Assembly (NCBI GenBank): GCA_900555005.1
Contig: USJM01000022.1
Location: forward strand, 1 to 15,535
From: an uncultured Lachnospiraceae bacterium
GTDB taxonomy: Bacteria > Bacillota_A > Clostridia > Lachnospirales > Lachnospiraceae
Direction of reading: 5' to 3'
DNA length: 15,535 nt
Shown here: positions 8,108 through 15,240 of the stretch, one piece after another
How positions within the stretch are numbered: the stretch's first letter is position 1
Layout: every line of letters begins with the position of its first letter
Position numbers and translations under genes: made by a program
Notes under the pieces: model-generated
Told to the model about the DNA's origin: nothing
Databases searched by the model: none
What the model saw: the letters and a program-made list of their open reading frames with translations, nothing else

Positions 8108-8464
8108 TCATCCCTCCAGGCAGGACGGCGTGAAGCCGATCCTGTTGGACAGCCCCAGCATCCTTTTCTCTGTGCTTGTCAGGTACAGCTCCCCGGCTGA
8201 TCCAGATCCGAATGTCCACTGCTGGGCATATGGTCCGGCAGTCAGGGAGCCTTGCGTTGCCCCGTAAGGTGTCCCCTGGCGCGACCCCAGCGCCCGCCTG
8301 ATCATCCTGCAGGATACGATTTTCCGGACGTCCTGTACGGCCGTCGTTGATGTAGCGTCGATGATCGCCGCAGCCTCCTCGCAGAGCGCGGCGCATTTCT
8401 TCCGCTCCTCATCCGTCAGTGGCCGGAATCCTCCGGCCACATCGTCAGCTGTCGCGTAAATCAT
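8108..8464 (-). CDS. Head-tail connector protein (phage Gp19/Gp15/Gp42-like)
   Basis: 118 residues, MIYATADDVAGGFRPLTDEE, preceded by GGAGGTGAAAG. The opening MIYAT.DDV.....LT..E...C..L...AA..ID, then VRKIVSCRMIRRALGS, is the signature of the small helical Gp19/Gp15/Gp42 connector family. These form a ring beneath the portal. The second half (YGATQGSLTAGPYAQQWTFG, AGELYLTSTEKRMLG) is the usual beta hairpin and C-terminal extension of this family. It follows the capsid gene by 13 bases and overlaps or abuts the stopper start. Length and position are both as expected. Confidence 0.85.
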   Translation of the reverse strand: MIYATADDVAGGFRPLTDEERKKCAALCEEAAAIIDATSTTAVQDVRKIVSCRMIRRALGSRQGTPYGATQGSLTAGPYAQQWTFGSGSAGELYLTSTEKRMLGLSNRIGFTPSCLEG

Positions 8465-8477
8465 CTTTCACCTCCGG

Positions 8478-9347
8478 TCAGCCGCCCGACGTTTTATCCG
8501 TGTATGTGAACCGGTTGAACACGGTCGTATCTGCCCTGAACCCGATCTCCATCTCCGCGCGGATCGCGACCATGTTCTGCTGCCACAGGTTCAGCGTCGT
8601 TCCGTCTGAGAGCGCAAGCGTCGCCTGATCGGAAAGCGTGATGGAAAGTGCGGATGTCACGCCGTACACTGCCTTGGTCCAGTCTCCGGCGTATGCGACC
8701 GCATCCGCTGTCTTACATCCCTTCGAAATGTACGTCGGTGCGCCCAGGATTGTCGGGACTCCGTTCTGCGCAATGCTGTCGACAAAAAGCGGTCTTCCGG
8801 TCGTGTCCTTTGCCGTCAGCAGTACCGCCTTTGCCTTCGGTGAGATCGCGTATCCGTTTGTCACGCCGTCATGCTCGGAAATGTCCAGATCTGCGTTCAC
8901 CAGTGCGCTGATCGGGTCGGTCGAAAGCTCCTGTGCCTTCACCTTGTTCAGCTGGTCGAAATCCTCTCCCGGTTTTGCCGTCCCTCCGAACACGGTGTTG
9001 TCGATTTTCTCTCCCATTGCCATCGGGATCCGCGCAACCAGCGCGTTGTAGAGCGCTGCTGCATCCCTGGTGAATTCCATCGAGAACGGGGCAATGACTG
9101 CCAGCTTGTACGGGGTGATCTTCTTGGACGCGAACGTCCCCTTCTTCACCGGTTTCTTTGCCCCTTCAGCGACCCACTCTGCCTCTGGATCTGATGTGAT
9201 GATATTGACAGACATTCCCGTTCCCGGGAGTGCGATCTGTCTTGCCAGACGCATGATCGCAGATCCTTCCTGCGTCTTCTGAATGATCTCAGACGACACT
9301 GCCTCCGGCAGCTTCACGTCTGACCGGCCATTGAAATTATCAGCCAT
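8478..9347 (-). CDS. Major capsid protein, HK97 fold
   Basis: 289 residues, MADNFNGRSDVKLPEAVSSE, with AAGGAGG seven bases before the ATG. Family features in order: an N-arm ending in VSSEIIQKTQEGSAIMRLAR; SDPEAEWVAEGAKKPVKKGT, the classic E-loop entry of Phage_capsid (PF05065) proteins; KITPYKLAVIAPFSMEFTRD (spine helix lead-in); VFGGTAKP; then the P- and A-domain strands ending with ALSDGTTLNLWQQNMVAIRA and EIGFRADTTVFNRFTY. There is no N-terminal delta domain or protease gene beside it. Instead a separate scaffold gene precedes it. It forms the icosahedral shell. Strong RBS and position directly after the scaffold gene are typical. Very secure. Confidence 0.95.
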   Translation of the reverse strand: MADNFNGRSDVKLPEAVSSEIIQKTQEGSAIMRLARQIALPGTGMSVNIITSDPEAEWVAEGAKKPVKKGTFASKKITPYKLAVIAPFSMEFTRDAAALYNALVARIPMAMGEKIDNTVFGGTAKPGEDFDQLNKVKAQELSTDPISALVNADLDISEHDGVTNGYAISPKAKAVLLTAKDTTGRPLFVDSIAQNGVPTILGAPTYISKGCKTADAVAYAGDWTKAVYGVTSALSITLSDQATLALSDGTTLNLWQQNMVAIRAEMEIGFRADTTVFNRFTYTDKTSGG

Positions 9348-9369
9348 GTTTTTTCCTCCTTCTTTCTTG

Positions 9370-9885
9370 TTACTGTTTCAACGACTTGTGGAACCAGTCC
9401 GCGAACATCTCCGCAGTTGATCCACTTCCTCCTTTTTCCGGCATCCGTCCGCCGTCTTTCACTTCCGGATAAACAGCACTCCCTGCATACTTTTTGATTG
9501 CCTCTGCCTGGCTCTTGCAGGTTTCCTCATCGCTGCCGTACAGCAGGGTCTCCGGGACTCCTGATTCTTTTGCGACTTTCGCACGGATTTTGCGGATTTT
9601 CTCCGCCTCCTCCATCTTGCTGACCTTTTTCGCAAGTTCCGCTGCTTTGTCCTGTGCCTTCTGCAGCTCCGTCTTTTGAGACTCTTCCTGGGCATCGAAC
9701 TTCGCTGCCTTCTCCTTGAGCGAATCATAGTCTGCGTATTTTGCGCGTTCCCGGCTCAGTCTCTCCGCCACGATCGCATTGACCTGATCCGTTGTGAAGC
9801 TGGCCTGCTGTCCTGTCGTTCCGGCAGCGCCTTCCGCCCCGTTCTTTCCCTGCTGGTTCCCCTGATTCACAGTTTCTATTGCCAT
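9370..9885 (-). CDS. Capsid scaffold protein (DUF4355 / GP20-like)
   Basis: 171 residues from MAIETVNQGNQQGKNGAEGA, with GGAGGAG upstream. The N-terminus is Gly/Gln-rich and disordered. FTTDQVNAIVAERLSRERAK (about residues 30-50) is the recognisable entry motif of DUF4355-type scaffold proteins. It is followed by a long Lys/Glu/Ala coiled coil (residues ~50-110). The C-terminal part (ESGVPETLLYGSDEETCKSQ, MFADWFHKSLKQ) is the basic capsid-binding end. Scaffolds of this type guide capsid subunits into a procapsid and then leave or are degraded. It lies directly before the capsid gene, 22 bases away. About 50 bases upstream sits a terminator-like hairpin, so it may rely on readthrough or antitermination. 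Confidence 0.88.
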   Translation of the reverse strand: MAIETVNQGNQQGKNGAEGAAGTTGQQASFTTDQVNAIVAERLSRERAKYADYDSLKEKAAKFDAQEESQKTELQKAQDKAAELAKKVSKMEEAEKIRKIRAKVAKESGVPETLLYGSDEETCKSQAEAIKKYAGSAVYPEVKDGGRMPEKGGSGSTAEMFADWFHKSLKQ

Positions 9886-9937
9886 TTGTCTACTCCTCCG
9901 CTATGCGTAATCCGCGTTTGAGGCACGCGTTGCCAAT

Positions 9938-9968
9938 AAAAAAGACGGTCATCACTGATCGTCTTTTT
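9938..9968 (-). terminator. Terminator-like hairpin with A- and T-tracts on both sides, upstream of the scaffold gene
   Basis: AAAAAGACGGTCA, loop TCAC, TGATCGTCTTTTT reads as a 13-bp inverted repeat with one imperfect pair. On the minus strand the stem is followed by TTTTTT and has one C-A mismatch; on the plus strand it is followed by TTTTTG and has a G-U pair. It could stop transcription in either direction, but only the minus strand has a gene reading into it (the 9991-10260 gene). Confidence 0.7.
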
Positions 9969-9990
9969 GTACCCTTATTCGATTCTGCTC

Positions 9991-10260
9991 TTACCTGCCC
10001 GGAAGTTTTATATCTTCCATCACTGCCCGCGATTCCAGAACCATGATATAGTCCTCCATTGTCCGGATCTGGAAATCATATATCCTCCGCGGGCACTTAG
10101 GCATGAATTCAATTGTCCCGTCATCCCAATTTGCCAGCATGGCTTTCAGTTTCCTGTATCTGATCACCAGCTGCTCATATTCAGCGATGAATCTCTTTTT
10201 GTAATCGCTGCTCACCATACCCGACACTGTGTCATACAGTCTGTCATTCATTTCTACCAT
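9991..10260 (-). CDS. Small phage protein, possibly crAss001_48-related family, function unknown
   Basis: 89 residues starting MVEMNDRLYDTVSGMVSSDY. I chose the ATG at 10260 because AAGGAG lies seven bases upstream; the longer frame to 10428 runs through a terminator hairpin and antisense to another gene. The pattern YKKRFIAEYEQLVIRYRKLK, then TIEFMPKCP and a helical end with YIMVLESRAVMEDI, resembles small phage and prophage proteins annotated as crAss001_48-related, for which no biochemical role is known to me. It is probably all-helical and soluble. It sits between an intrinsic terminator (10285-10309) and another hairpin (9938-9968), in a cluster of small accessory genes inserted between minor head and scaffold genes. 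Family assignment is from memory of the pattern only. Confidence 0.7.
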   Translation of the reverse strand: MVEMNDRLYDTVSGMVSSDYKKRFIAEYEQLVIRYRKLKAMLANWDDGTIEFMPKCPRRIYDFQIRTMEDYIMVLESRAVMEDIKLPGR

Positions 10261-10284
10261 TTTGGCTCTCCTTGTATTCGCACT

Positions 10285-10309
10285 AAAAAAGCACCGGTTC
10301 ACCCGATGC
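10285..10309 (-). terminator. Intrinsic terminator
   Basis: On the minus strand GCATCGG, loop GTGAA, CCGGTGC is followed directly by TTTTTT. The stem is 7 bp with one T-G wobble. It ends transcription of the minor head/accessory genes, or attenuates the late operon, before the 9991-10260 gene, whose RBS lies only about 12 bases beyond. Confidence 0.75.
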
Positions 10310-10371
10310 TGTGTTATCCTTTCGACACAGGGAACCTGAATCCTGAGTCTGTATGAAAGGAGTATTTCGTA

Positions 10372-10584
10372 ATGATTATGCACCCCGTTATTTCCAACAT
10401 CATTTCTGCAATTGGGTATGATGAACATTCCCTCTCTTTAGTGATCGTTTTTAACGATGGATGTGCTTACGAGTATGATGGTGTTCCAGCCATTATCGTG
10501 AATCAATTACTCGCTTCGCCATCTAAAGGCAGATTCTATAATCAATTTATCAAGGGGCGGTTCAATCAACTTCGTATTCGATAA
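10372..10584 (+). CDS. KTSC-domain protein on the opposite strand to all other genes
   Basis: 70 residues beginning MIMHPVISNIISAIGYDEHS. AAAGGAG lies nine bases upstream of the ATG at 10372. Residues 5-68 match the pattern of the KTSC domain (PF13619 type; first noted at the C-terminus of some lysyl-tRNA synthetases and in many phage and prophage ORFs): S..I..IGYD...L.V.F..G..YEY.GVP..V...L...SKG.F.N..IKG. No enzymatic function is established for the domain. Transcription is opposite to the late operon, so it must have its own promoter, but I see no convincing -35/-10 pair in 10260-10371. Its 3' end overlaps the 3' end of the minus-strand gene 10562-10753 by 23 bases. This arrangement is typical of an independently expressed cargo (moron) gene. 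Confidence 0.85.
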   Translation: MIMHPVISNIISAIGYDEHSLSLVIVFNDGCAYEYDGVPAIIVNQLLASPSKGRFYNQFIKGRFNQLRIR

Positions 10585-10753
10585 GTTCCTCTGCCAATGA
10601 CTCCTCCACCCGGATACGATCGCACTCGATTACGACTGTTGTATGCGGGTGGAAATGGTGTTGAATATACCTGGCAATCGGCTCACAAAGCTTCGTTAGC
10701 TCTACAGTGCATTCCCTTTTGCTTTCTGAAATCATACTTTCTATATGATCCAT
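10562..10753 (-). CDS. Small phage protein of unknown function
   Basis: 63 residues, MDHIESMISESKRECTVELT, with a weak purine-rich site (AGGGTGAAAGAAG) before the ATG. The chain reads as an N-terminal helix followed by a short strand: LCEPIARYIQHHFHPHTTVV then IECDRIRVEESLAEELIEYE. The IA.YI...F.PHT.V.I..D.I.V pattern resembles small orphan proteins in Clostridia siphovirus head modules, whose role I do not know. It begins 29 bases after the immunity candidate and ends antisense to the KTSC gene (23-base overlap). Base composition is intermediate between the A+T-rich toxin/immunity pair and the neighbouring head genes. Coding status is likely from the plausible protein sequence and its tight spacing. 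Confidence 0.6.
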   Translation of the reverse strand: MDHIESMISESKRECTVELTKLCEPIARYIQHHFHPHTTVVIECDRIRVEESLAEELIEYEVD

Positions 10754-10782
10754 CTTCTTTCACCCTGGTTTTATGCGAAATG

Positions 10783-11058
10783 TTAATCTTCTTCTATTTC
10801 CTTCAGTATTTCCTTCGCAATATGGTCTTTCCCTTCATAAATTGGGAACAAATCCCCATCTTCAAACCGATTATTGTTTGCTTCTTCCTCATTCTCTGCA
10901 AATTCTACTACAATACAGTCTGTACCGCCGCCAATCGTGTCCAGTCTTATAAAACCTTTTTCCTTTGTTAAGAAACATGGCCGCCCTTGAATCATCCGAT
11001 ATTCTTTATTCTTCTTGATGATGGCTTCAATCTCTTTCTTGACCTCTTCCCTAATCAT
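10783..11058 (-). CDS. Small acidic protein, candidate immunity protein for the minor-head-protein toxin domain
   Basis: 91 residues from MIREEVKKEIEAIIKKNKEY; GGGAG lies eight bases upstream of the ATG at 11058, which overlaps the end of the minor head gene by 8 bases. The protein is strongly acidic overall (EFAENEEEANN, RFEDGDLFPI, KEILKEIEED) with an amphipathic N-terminal helix and a beta core (RPCFLTKEKGFIRLD, DCIVVEFA). Small acidic proteins directly downstream of a polymorphic toxin C-terminus, translationally coupled to it, are the usual form of cognate immunity proteins. Base composition is clearly richer in A+T than the portal or capsid genes, as for the 3' end of its partner, suggesting the two moved together. 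I cannot name the immunity family. Alternative: an unrelated small head accessory protein. Confidence 0.65.
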   Translation of the reverse strand: MIREEVKKEIEAIIKKNKEYRMIQGRPCFLTKEKGFIRLDTIGGGTDCIVVEFAENEEEANNNRFEDGDLFPIYEGKDHIAKEILKEIEED

Positions 11059-12004
11059 CTTTCTCGCTCCCATCAAGCTTGTATCTCCTAACACCGTCTT
11101 TAGCCGATGACCTTTTATAATAAGCCTCTATATGGTGCGCACCTGCAGGATGGTATTGTAGATATCCATCACCCCTATAGTGGATCCTATATCCGCCGCC
11201 ATCCTCGTATTTTATCCCTTTTAGGCTGCCCTTTCCTAATGGTTCTATGTCAAATCCCAAGTTTTCGAAAAACGTCTTCCATTCACCTGGTGTTTTTGTC
11301 CCCAGAATACTTGAGTCTTTCTCTAACCCGATAATAAAATCAATCTGTTCCAGCGTCAATGGGTTCTTTCCGTTTAGGAGTCTCTGAAGCGATCTGATCT
11401 TATCTTCCGGCTTCGCCCCGGCCATATTGTCATAAATATCAAACAACCGATCCGGATCATAGCCGTCTACTTCTGTTGTTTCGTCGAATCGCACAACATA
11501 TTCACACTTGCAGTTGTGATGCAGATGTTCTGCATGATCACTGCTCCGAATTCTCCTCCAACCGTTCGATGCGACTGTGATGCAAAATGCGCACTTTGTC
11601 CCCGGGCTTGGTACCCACGCGAACTCTCCATGGTCGCGCTTGCAGTTCTGCAGCATGGTCTCCTCTGCTGCCTGCTTTACGAATCGTCCGACTGCCCCCG
11701 GGCTTTCAGTGACTGGCCTTGACTGTACAACATTCCTGACATCGTCATATCCTGCAGGCTCTGCTGCCTCTGCATCCGGTACATTCGCACCGGCGTTCTC
11801 TGCAAGGGTGTCATAAAACTCGCAGGCAACGGATGCAGCCGCATCTCCATACTGCTGCACCAGTCCATATGCAACATCTTCGATGATGTCGTCAGAGACC
11901 TTCCCCGAGAGCACCCTTTCCACTGTCTTCTCCATCTCCTGCATGGACTTCTGCTGGATTTTCCACTGCTGCTCCCGATAATTCTCTATGCTGATCTTCG
12001 CCAC
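11051..12004 (-). CDS. Minor head protein (MuF/VG15-like) with C-terminal putative toxin domain
   Basis: 317 residues from a GTG at 12004, chosen because GAGGAG sits seven bases upstream; an ATG at 12022 precedes that site. Residues 1-60 are helical (YREQQWKIQQKSMQEMEKTV). Residues 125-175 hold the hallmark of portal-associated minor head proteins: VPSPGTKCAFC (C138, C141), then DHAEHLHHNCKCEYVVRFDE (H157, H160, H162, H163, C165, C167), probably a metal site. GYDPDRLFDIYDN normally leads to a short tail. Here ~120 extra residues follow, ending in a compact module (TPGEWKTFFENLGFDIEP, then GKGSLKGIKYEDGGGYRIHY, GYLQYHPAGAHHIEAYYKRS, VRRYKLDG). It is rich in His, Lys, Arg and Tyr, resembling RNase-like polymorphic toxin tips known from MuF proteins. 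The family is not assigned. The 3' third is more A+T-rich than the 5' part, and an immunity candidate follows. Confidence 0.85.
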   Translation of the reverse strand: MAKISIENYREQQWKIQQKSMQEMEKTVERVLSGKVSDDIIEDVAYGLVQQYGDAAASVACEFYDTLAENAGANVPDAEAAEPAGYDDVRNVVQSRPVTESPGAVGRFVKQAAEETMLQNCKRDHGEFAWVPSPGTKCAFCITVASNGWRRIRSSDHAEHLHHNCKCEYVVRFDETTEVDGYDPDRLFDIYDNMAGAKPEDKIRSLQRLLNGKNPLTLEQIDFIIGLEKDSSILGTKTPGEWKTFFENLGFDIEPLGKGSLKGIKYEDGGGYRIHYRGDGYLQYHPAGAHHIEAYYKRSSAKDGVRRYKLDGSEKDD

Positions 12005-13393
12005 TCTGCATCTCCTCAACAAGCTTCAGGCCTTTTACCCTCCGCTCCTGTGATTTGATCCTGCGAATATCCGCCTGGTCAAATCCGACCATCTCAAGGA
12101 ATACGTCTGTCGATCCGAATTCCGGACGGCACGAAGCCACCTTGATCGCCGCATCCGTCGTCACTGCGACCGACGGCATTGCCGGATTCCTGAAATGTGC
12201 CCAACGTCATTTTCGTCATCTGTCAATGCATCCAGCGTGCAGTCCCGGCTGATCGCCTGCGCCATCCGTGCGATTGTATGCAATGCATCCGCATTCTCCT
12301 GGTTCAGCTCTTCTGCCGTCGCGATCAGTGTTTTTTCCTGTGCAATAACCGCATCGGATGATGTAGGGTTGGCATCGTTCACAACCCCTGTATCTGTCAC
12401 CGACAATCCCGTTGCCGCTGAAAACTGGGTTGCGATTGCTCTCAGCATCTCAATGTGCTGCGTTATGCTCCCTTGTGGAAGCTGGCCGAATTCTGGCGTC
12501 GTACCTGTCTCCGGATTTGTGGTCGACATGAACATGGAACCGACGTACTGTCTGAATTTCGTTCCTATCATGTTGTCGTACTGTTCGTCTGTGATCCCGA
12601 GCAGGTATTTCTGCGGAGTCGTGGCGAATTCCAGCGCAATCGTCATATTGGCCATTGTTCGTACAAACGACTGGATCAGCCCGCGGATGGGTGCTTTCAG
12701 CCTTGACCGTCCAAATGGTTTATCCATAGTCGCATTCCAACACATAGGCACCATGAGCGGCTGGCTGATGTGCATCTGAAACGGCCTGTCCGCCACCCAA
12801 TCTCCATAAGCCGCTCTCCTGATCGTGATCACTGCATTTTCTGTATACAGGTTCACGACCGATGGCCTCCAGGTCTTGTATGATTCATCCTTCCTTGTGT
12901 CAACGATGGCCAGTCCGCAGTCTATCCGGTTTTTCTCCCCGTTCCAGATCGCCGCAGCGTCCTCTGGGGAATGAAATCGGATACGGCATCCGAGATTTTG
13001 ATCTTTCGACAGGGTTGCGAATGCAGATCCGTATTTCAGCTCATCCCGGCAAGCTTTCTTGTACTGAGCAACCAGTCTGTTGGCATCCGCAATCTTTCTG
13101 ATCTCTTCAGCTTCCGTCCCGTTCGCGCCGACAAATCCGTCAAACATGGAACGGGACGCGAGAACATCCACTGTCTTCGCGCCCCATTCGCATCCTATTT
13201 CGAAATTCTGCAGCCCTTTCGGCAGGGCAATCCCGAGATTGACATCCTGCAGGCTGATATGCCCGTCATAATATTTCGATTTTTCCTGGTTCTTCAATAT
13301 GTGAGCATTGTACACTTCCTGCAGGTCATTCAGTTTTTTTTGTTCTTCGGCAGTCAGTCCTCTGACTGCTCCGATCTCAAGATAATTCTGCAT
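11892..13393 (-). CDS. Portal protein (SPP1 gp6-like), interrupted by a one-base frame change
   Basis: The portal forms the dodecameric ring through which DNA enters the capsid. Start at MQNYLEIGAVRGLTAEEQ (13393), with AAAGGA seven to eight bases upstream; a longer reading from 13414 has a poor site. Typical Gp6-like features: NDLQEVYNAHILKNQEKSKY YDGHI near the N-terminus, YKKACRDELKYGSAFATLSK (wing), and the stem/crown helices rich in EELNQENADALHTIARMAQA. The 0 frame degenerates after DALTDDENDVG and stops at 12161. The -1 frame resumes at about 12200 with AHFRNPAMPSVAVTTDAAIK and DVFLEMVGFDQADIRRIKSQ, the familiar portal C-terminus, and runs to 11892. Joined length is about 500 residues. 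The last 37 codons overlap the minor head gene in another frame and look non-natural, so the true end may be earlier. Confidence 0.85.
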
Positions 13394-13404
13394 CGCCCAT
13401 TCCT

Positions 13405-14835
13405 TTATCCGCATTTCATTTTCCGCTGCGGATCCCGCTTGCTTGTCTTTGCACCCCAATATGCCAGGCAGGCCGCCTCGATCGGAATTGGGTTAGCTCC
13501 TCCAAACCCCCAGCCGCCGCCGATCGGGCGCTTCACTGATGTCTTTGCGCTATCATCTAGCGCCTTCTGTTCGTTGTACCATGTGACCGTATCCTCGTTT
13601 ACAGCATTGACCAGAAGGCTTACTGCTGCGATCATCTCTTTGGCAGATGGCCTGATTACTGTCCCTTGTAATCTCCATACATCCTTGATTTTCTCAACCA
13701 AGACGTCTACGCCATTTTTCCCATCAATTACCACGCATGAACCCTTGTGATACCGTTCGTTCAACCAGTCCGCCAGCCAATCCAGACCCTCTCCGGTTGG
13801 CTGCTGCCTGATCATCGATATCCGCGCCGGTCCCTCTTTCGGGATCACTGCACCGCACAGACAGACCGCCGATCCGTCCGCAGAAAACTTGACGCCATAT
13901 GCCTGCTTCCCTTCTGGTTTCCGTTCATCGGACATACAGTTTTTCCACTTTTCCGGGTCCAGTGCCTTTTCCTGGTCATCACTTACTTTCGGCATCCACC
14001 ATCCCAGTCTTTCTCGGGCAAAACCATCAGCGCTCATCGTGCGCAGCTCCTCCCTTGTGAAATCCTCCGTCAGCCGGAACCCCAAAGCAGGATTCGTTTT
14101 ATACCAGTTTGCAGGGTCCTTGACATCAATCTCATCAATGCTCTTTGCTTCCACGCTCCATTCATGCCAGGCATCATGTTGCGTTGCCATGGTCAGGCAG
14201 ATATTTCGTCTTCTCCGAAATACCGTACCTGGACATCCCGGATATGGCGGAGTCCCTGTGTATATCGGCTGCCGCGTCCCTGTAGTCGACGCCGCCAGTG
14301 TCGCCATAATGGCCTCAAGCTGCTCATCCTCAAGCTCCTGAGCCTCGTCAAAAACGACCAGCGATATCCCATCAAACCCTCTTGCAGCCTGTCGTGATCT
14401 TGCCGAGAACTCGATCACGCCGCCATTATCAAGCTCGATCGCTTCCTCCCCGTTCGTATAGCGGATATGTCTGACGATCGCCTCGATCTCCGGATGTCTC
14501 CGATCTGTGAACATTGCGGCGAGTCTCCGGAACGACCTCTTTGATGTCTTTACCTGGTGCGCCGTGTGCAGGATTTTCTCCCCGTTGATTACCATCCCAT
14601 AGAACTCTCGCGCTTCCAGGCAACAGTTTTTTCCGTTCTGGCGCGGCACCGATAATCCACATGAGGTCGCTATATAGTTCCCAGAATTGTCTTTTCCAAG
14701 CCAGCAATCGACAACCTCCTGCTGCCACGGATCCATGTTTACCCCGTACTCATGCATCAGCGCTGCGGCGTCCCCGCCGTCTGTACTCATCCAGTCTGGC
14801 TCTATTCTGATTGTCGGCTCCTGCGATCCTTTCAT
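13405..14835 (-). CDS. terL: Terminase large subunit (ATPase and nuclease)
   Basis: 476 residues. I start at MKGSQEPTIR (14835) because this ATG overlaps the terS stop as ATGA; the frame extends further upstream to 14961 only by reading terS in a wrong frame. The N-terminal ATPase domain shows the Walker A-like SVPRQNGKN (residues 62-70) and Walker B LVVFDEAQE (159-167, catalytic E164). A coupling-type motif is present at TGTPPYPG (193-200). The C-terminal RNase H-like nuclease domain has GVKFSADGSAVC (D320) and CVVIDGKNGVD (D371) as likely metal ligands, with D428 or E453 as the third. Length is normal for Terminase_1/HK97-like enzymes. TerL docks on the portal, hydrolyses ATP to pump DNA and cuts the concatemer. 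It appears intact. Confidence 0.95.
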   Translation of the reverse strand: MKGSQEPTIRIEPDWMSTDGGDAAALMHEYGVNMDPWQQEVVDCWLGKDNSGNYIATSCGLSVPRQNGKNCCLEAREFYGMVINGEKILHTAHQVKTSKRSFRRLAAMFTDRRHPEIEAIVRHIRYTNGEEAIELDNGGVIEFSARSRQAARGFDGISLVVFDEAQELEDEQLEAIMATLAASTTGTRQPIYTGTPPYPGCPGTVFRRRRNICLTMATQHDAWHEWSVEAKSIDEIDVKDPANWYKTNPALGFRLTEDFTREELRTMSADGFARERLGWWMPKVSDDQEKALDPEKWKNCMSDERKPEGKQAYGVKFSADGSAVCLCGAVIPKEGPARISMIRQQPTGEGLDWLADWLNERYHKGSCVVIDGKNGVDVLVEKIKDVWRLQGTVIRPSAKEMIAAVSLLVNAVNEDTVTWYNEQKALDDSAKTSVKRPIGGGWGFGGANPIPIEAACLAYWGAKTSKRDPQRKMKCG

Positions 14836-15187
14836 GCTGTATGCTTGCTCCGGATTACTTCCAGCACTGTCTTCGGCTTGACCGCCTTGTCCGCTTTCGC
14901 TGCAGTCTTCTTCGGCAGATATTGCGTAATCTGCGTCATCCCGATGATGTATGCCTTCCACAGGCTCTCATAAGCCTGGAAATACGGGCTGTTCCTGATG
15001 CCCTTCTCTCCTTCGACTGTTATATTGTCGTCCGCAATCATTTCCCGGGCATCATCGAGCTTCGATTTCATCCAAGCCACATTGTCGATAACGGGATCAA
15101 CGTTTTCCTCACTTCATCCGTTACGCCTGCTGCCTTCAGCAGGCGCATCAACCTTCTTTTCTCTGCCGCTGCCTCAGTCAGCCCCAT
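14832..15187 (-). CDS. terS: Terminase small subunit, split by a one-base frame change
   Basis: The start is MGLTEAAAEKRRLMRLLKAA (15187), eight bases after GGAGG. The frame reads AGVTDEVRKTLIP and then goes out of frame, ending at 15068. The -1 frame resumes at about 15090 with VIDNVAWMKSKLDDAREMIA and continues through NSPYFQAYESLWKAYIIGMT to a stop at 14832. PVIDNV.WMK.KLDDARE and the ESLWK.Y..GM segment are typical of small terminases of Clostridia and Staphylococcus-type siphoviruses, so the two parts belong to one protein of about 118 residues. TerS binds the packaging site and hands DNA to TerL, whose ATG overlaps its stop. As written, only a truncated product would be made. One base appears to be missing near the CCC at about 15092. 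Confidence 0.82.
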
Positions 15188-15213
15188 CGTTAATTCCTCC
15201 GTTTGCATGTACG

Positions 15214-15240
15214 AAAAAGGGATGACCTTGCGGCCACCCC
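15214..15240 (-). terminator. Intrinsic terminator in the terS leader
   Basis: On the minus strand GGGGTGGCC, loop GCAA, GGTCATCCC is followed at once by TTTTTCG. The 9-bp stem has two G-U pairs and a GNRA tetraloop. It ends about 27 bases before the terS start codon, so transcription from upstream must read through it to express the packaging and structural genes. Confidence 0.8.

Noticed and set aside
9888..9937. Possible promoter (TTGGCA with TTACGC-like box) before the scaffold gene
   Set aside because: Spacing is about 20 bases and the -10 match is poor; not strong enough to annotate.
10597..10971. Plus-strand ORF of 124 codons downstream of the KTSC gene
   Set aside because: Phe/Cys/Tyr-rich mirror of the acidic immunity candidate and the 63-residue gene; no RBS.
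12971..13750. Plus-strand ORF of 259 codons over portal and terL
   Set aside because: Antisense shadow of two secure genes, without RBS or recognisable motif.
14836..14961. Upstream extension of the large terminase frame
   Set aside because: It overlaps the terS C-terminus in a wrong frame; the ATGA overlap start at 14835 is natural.
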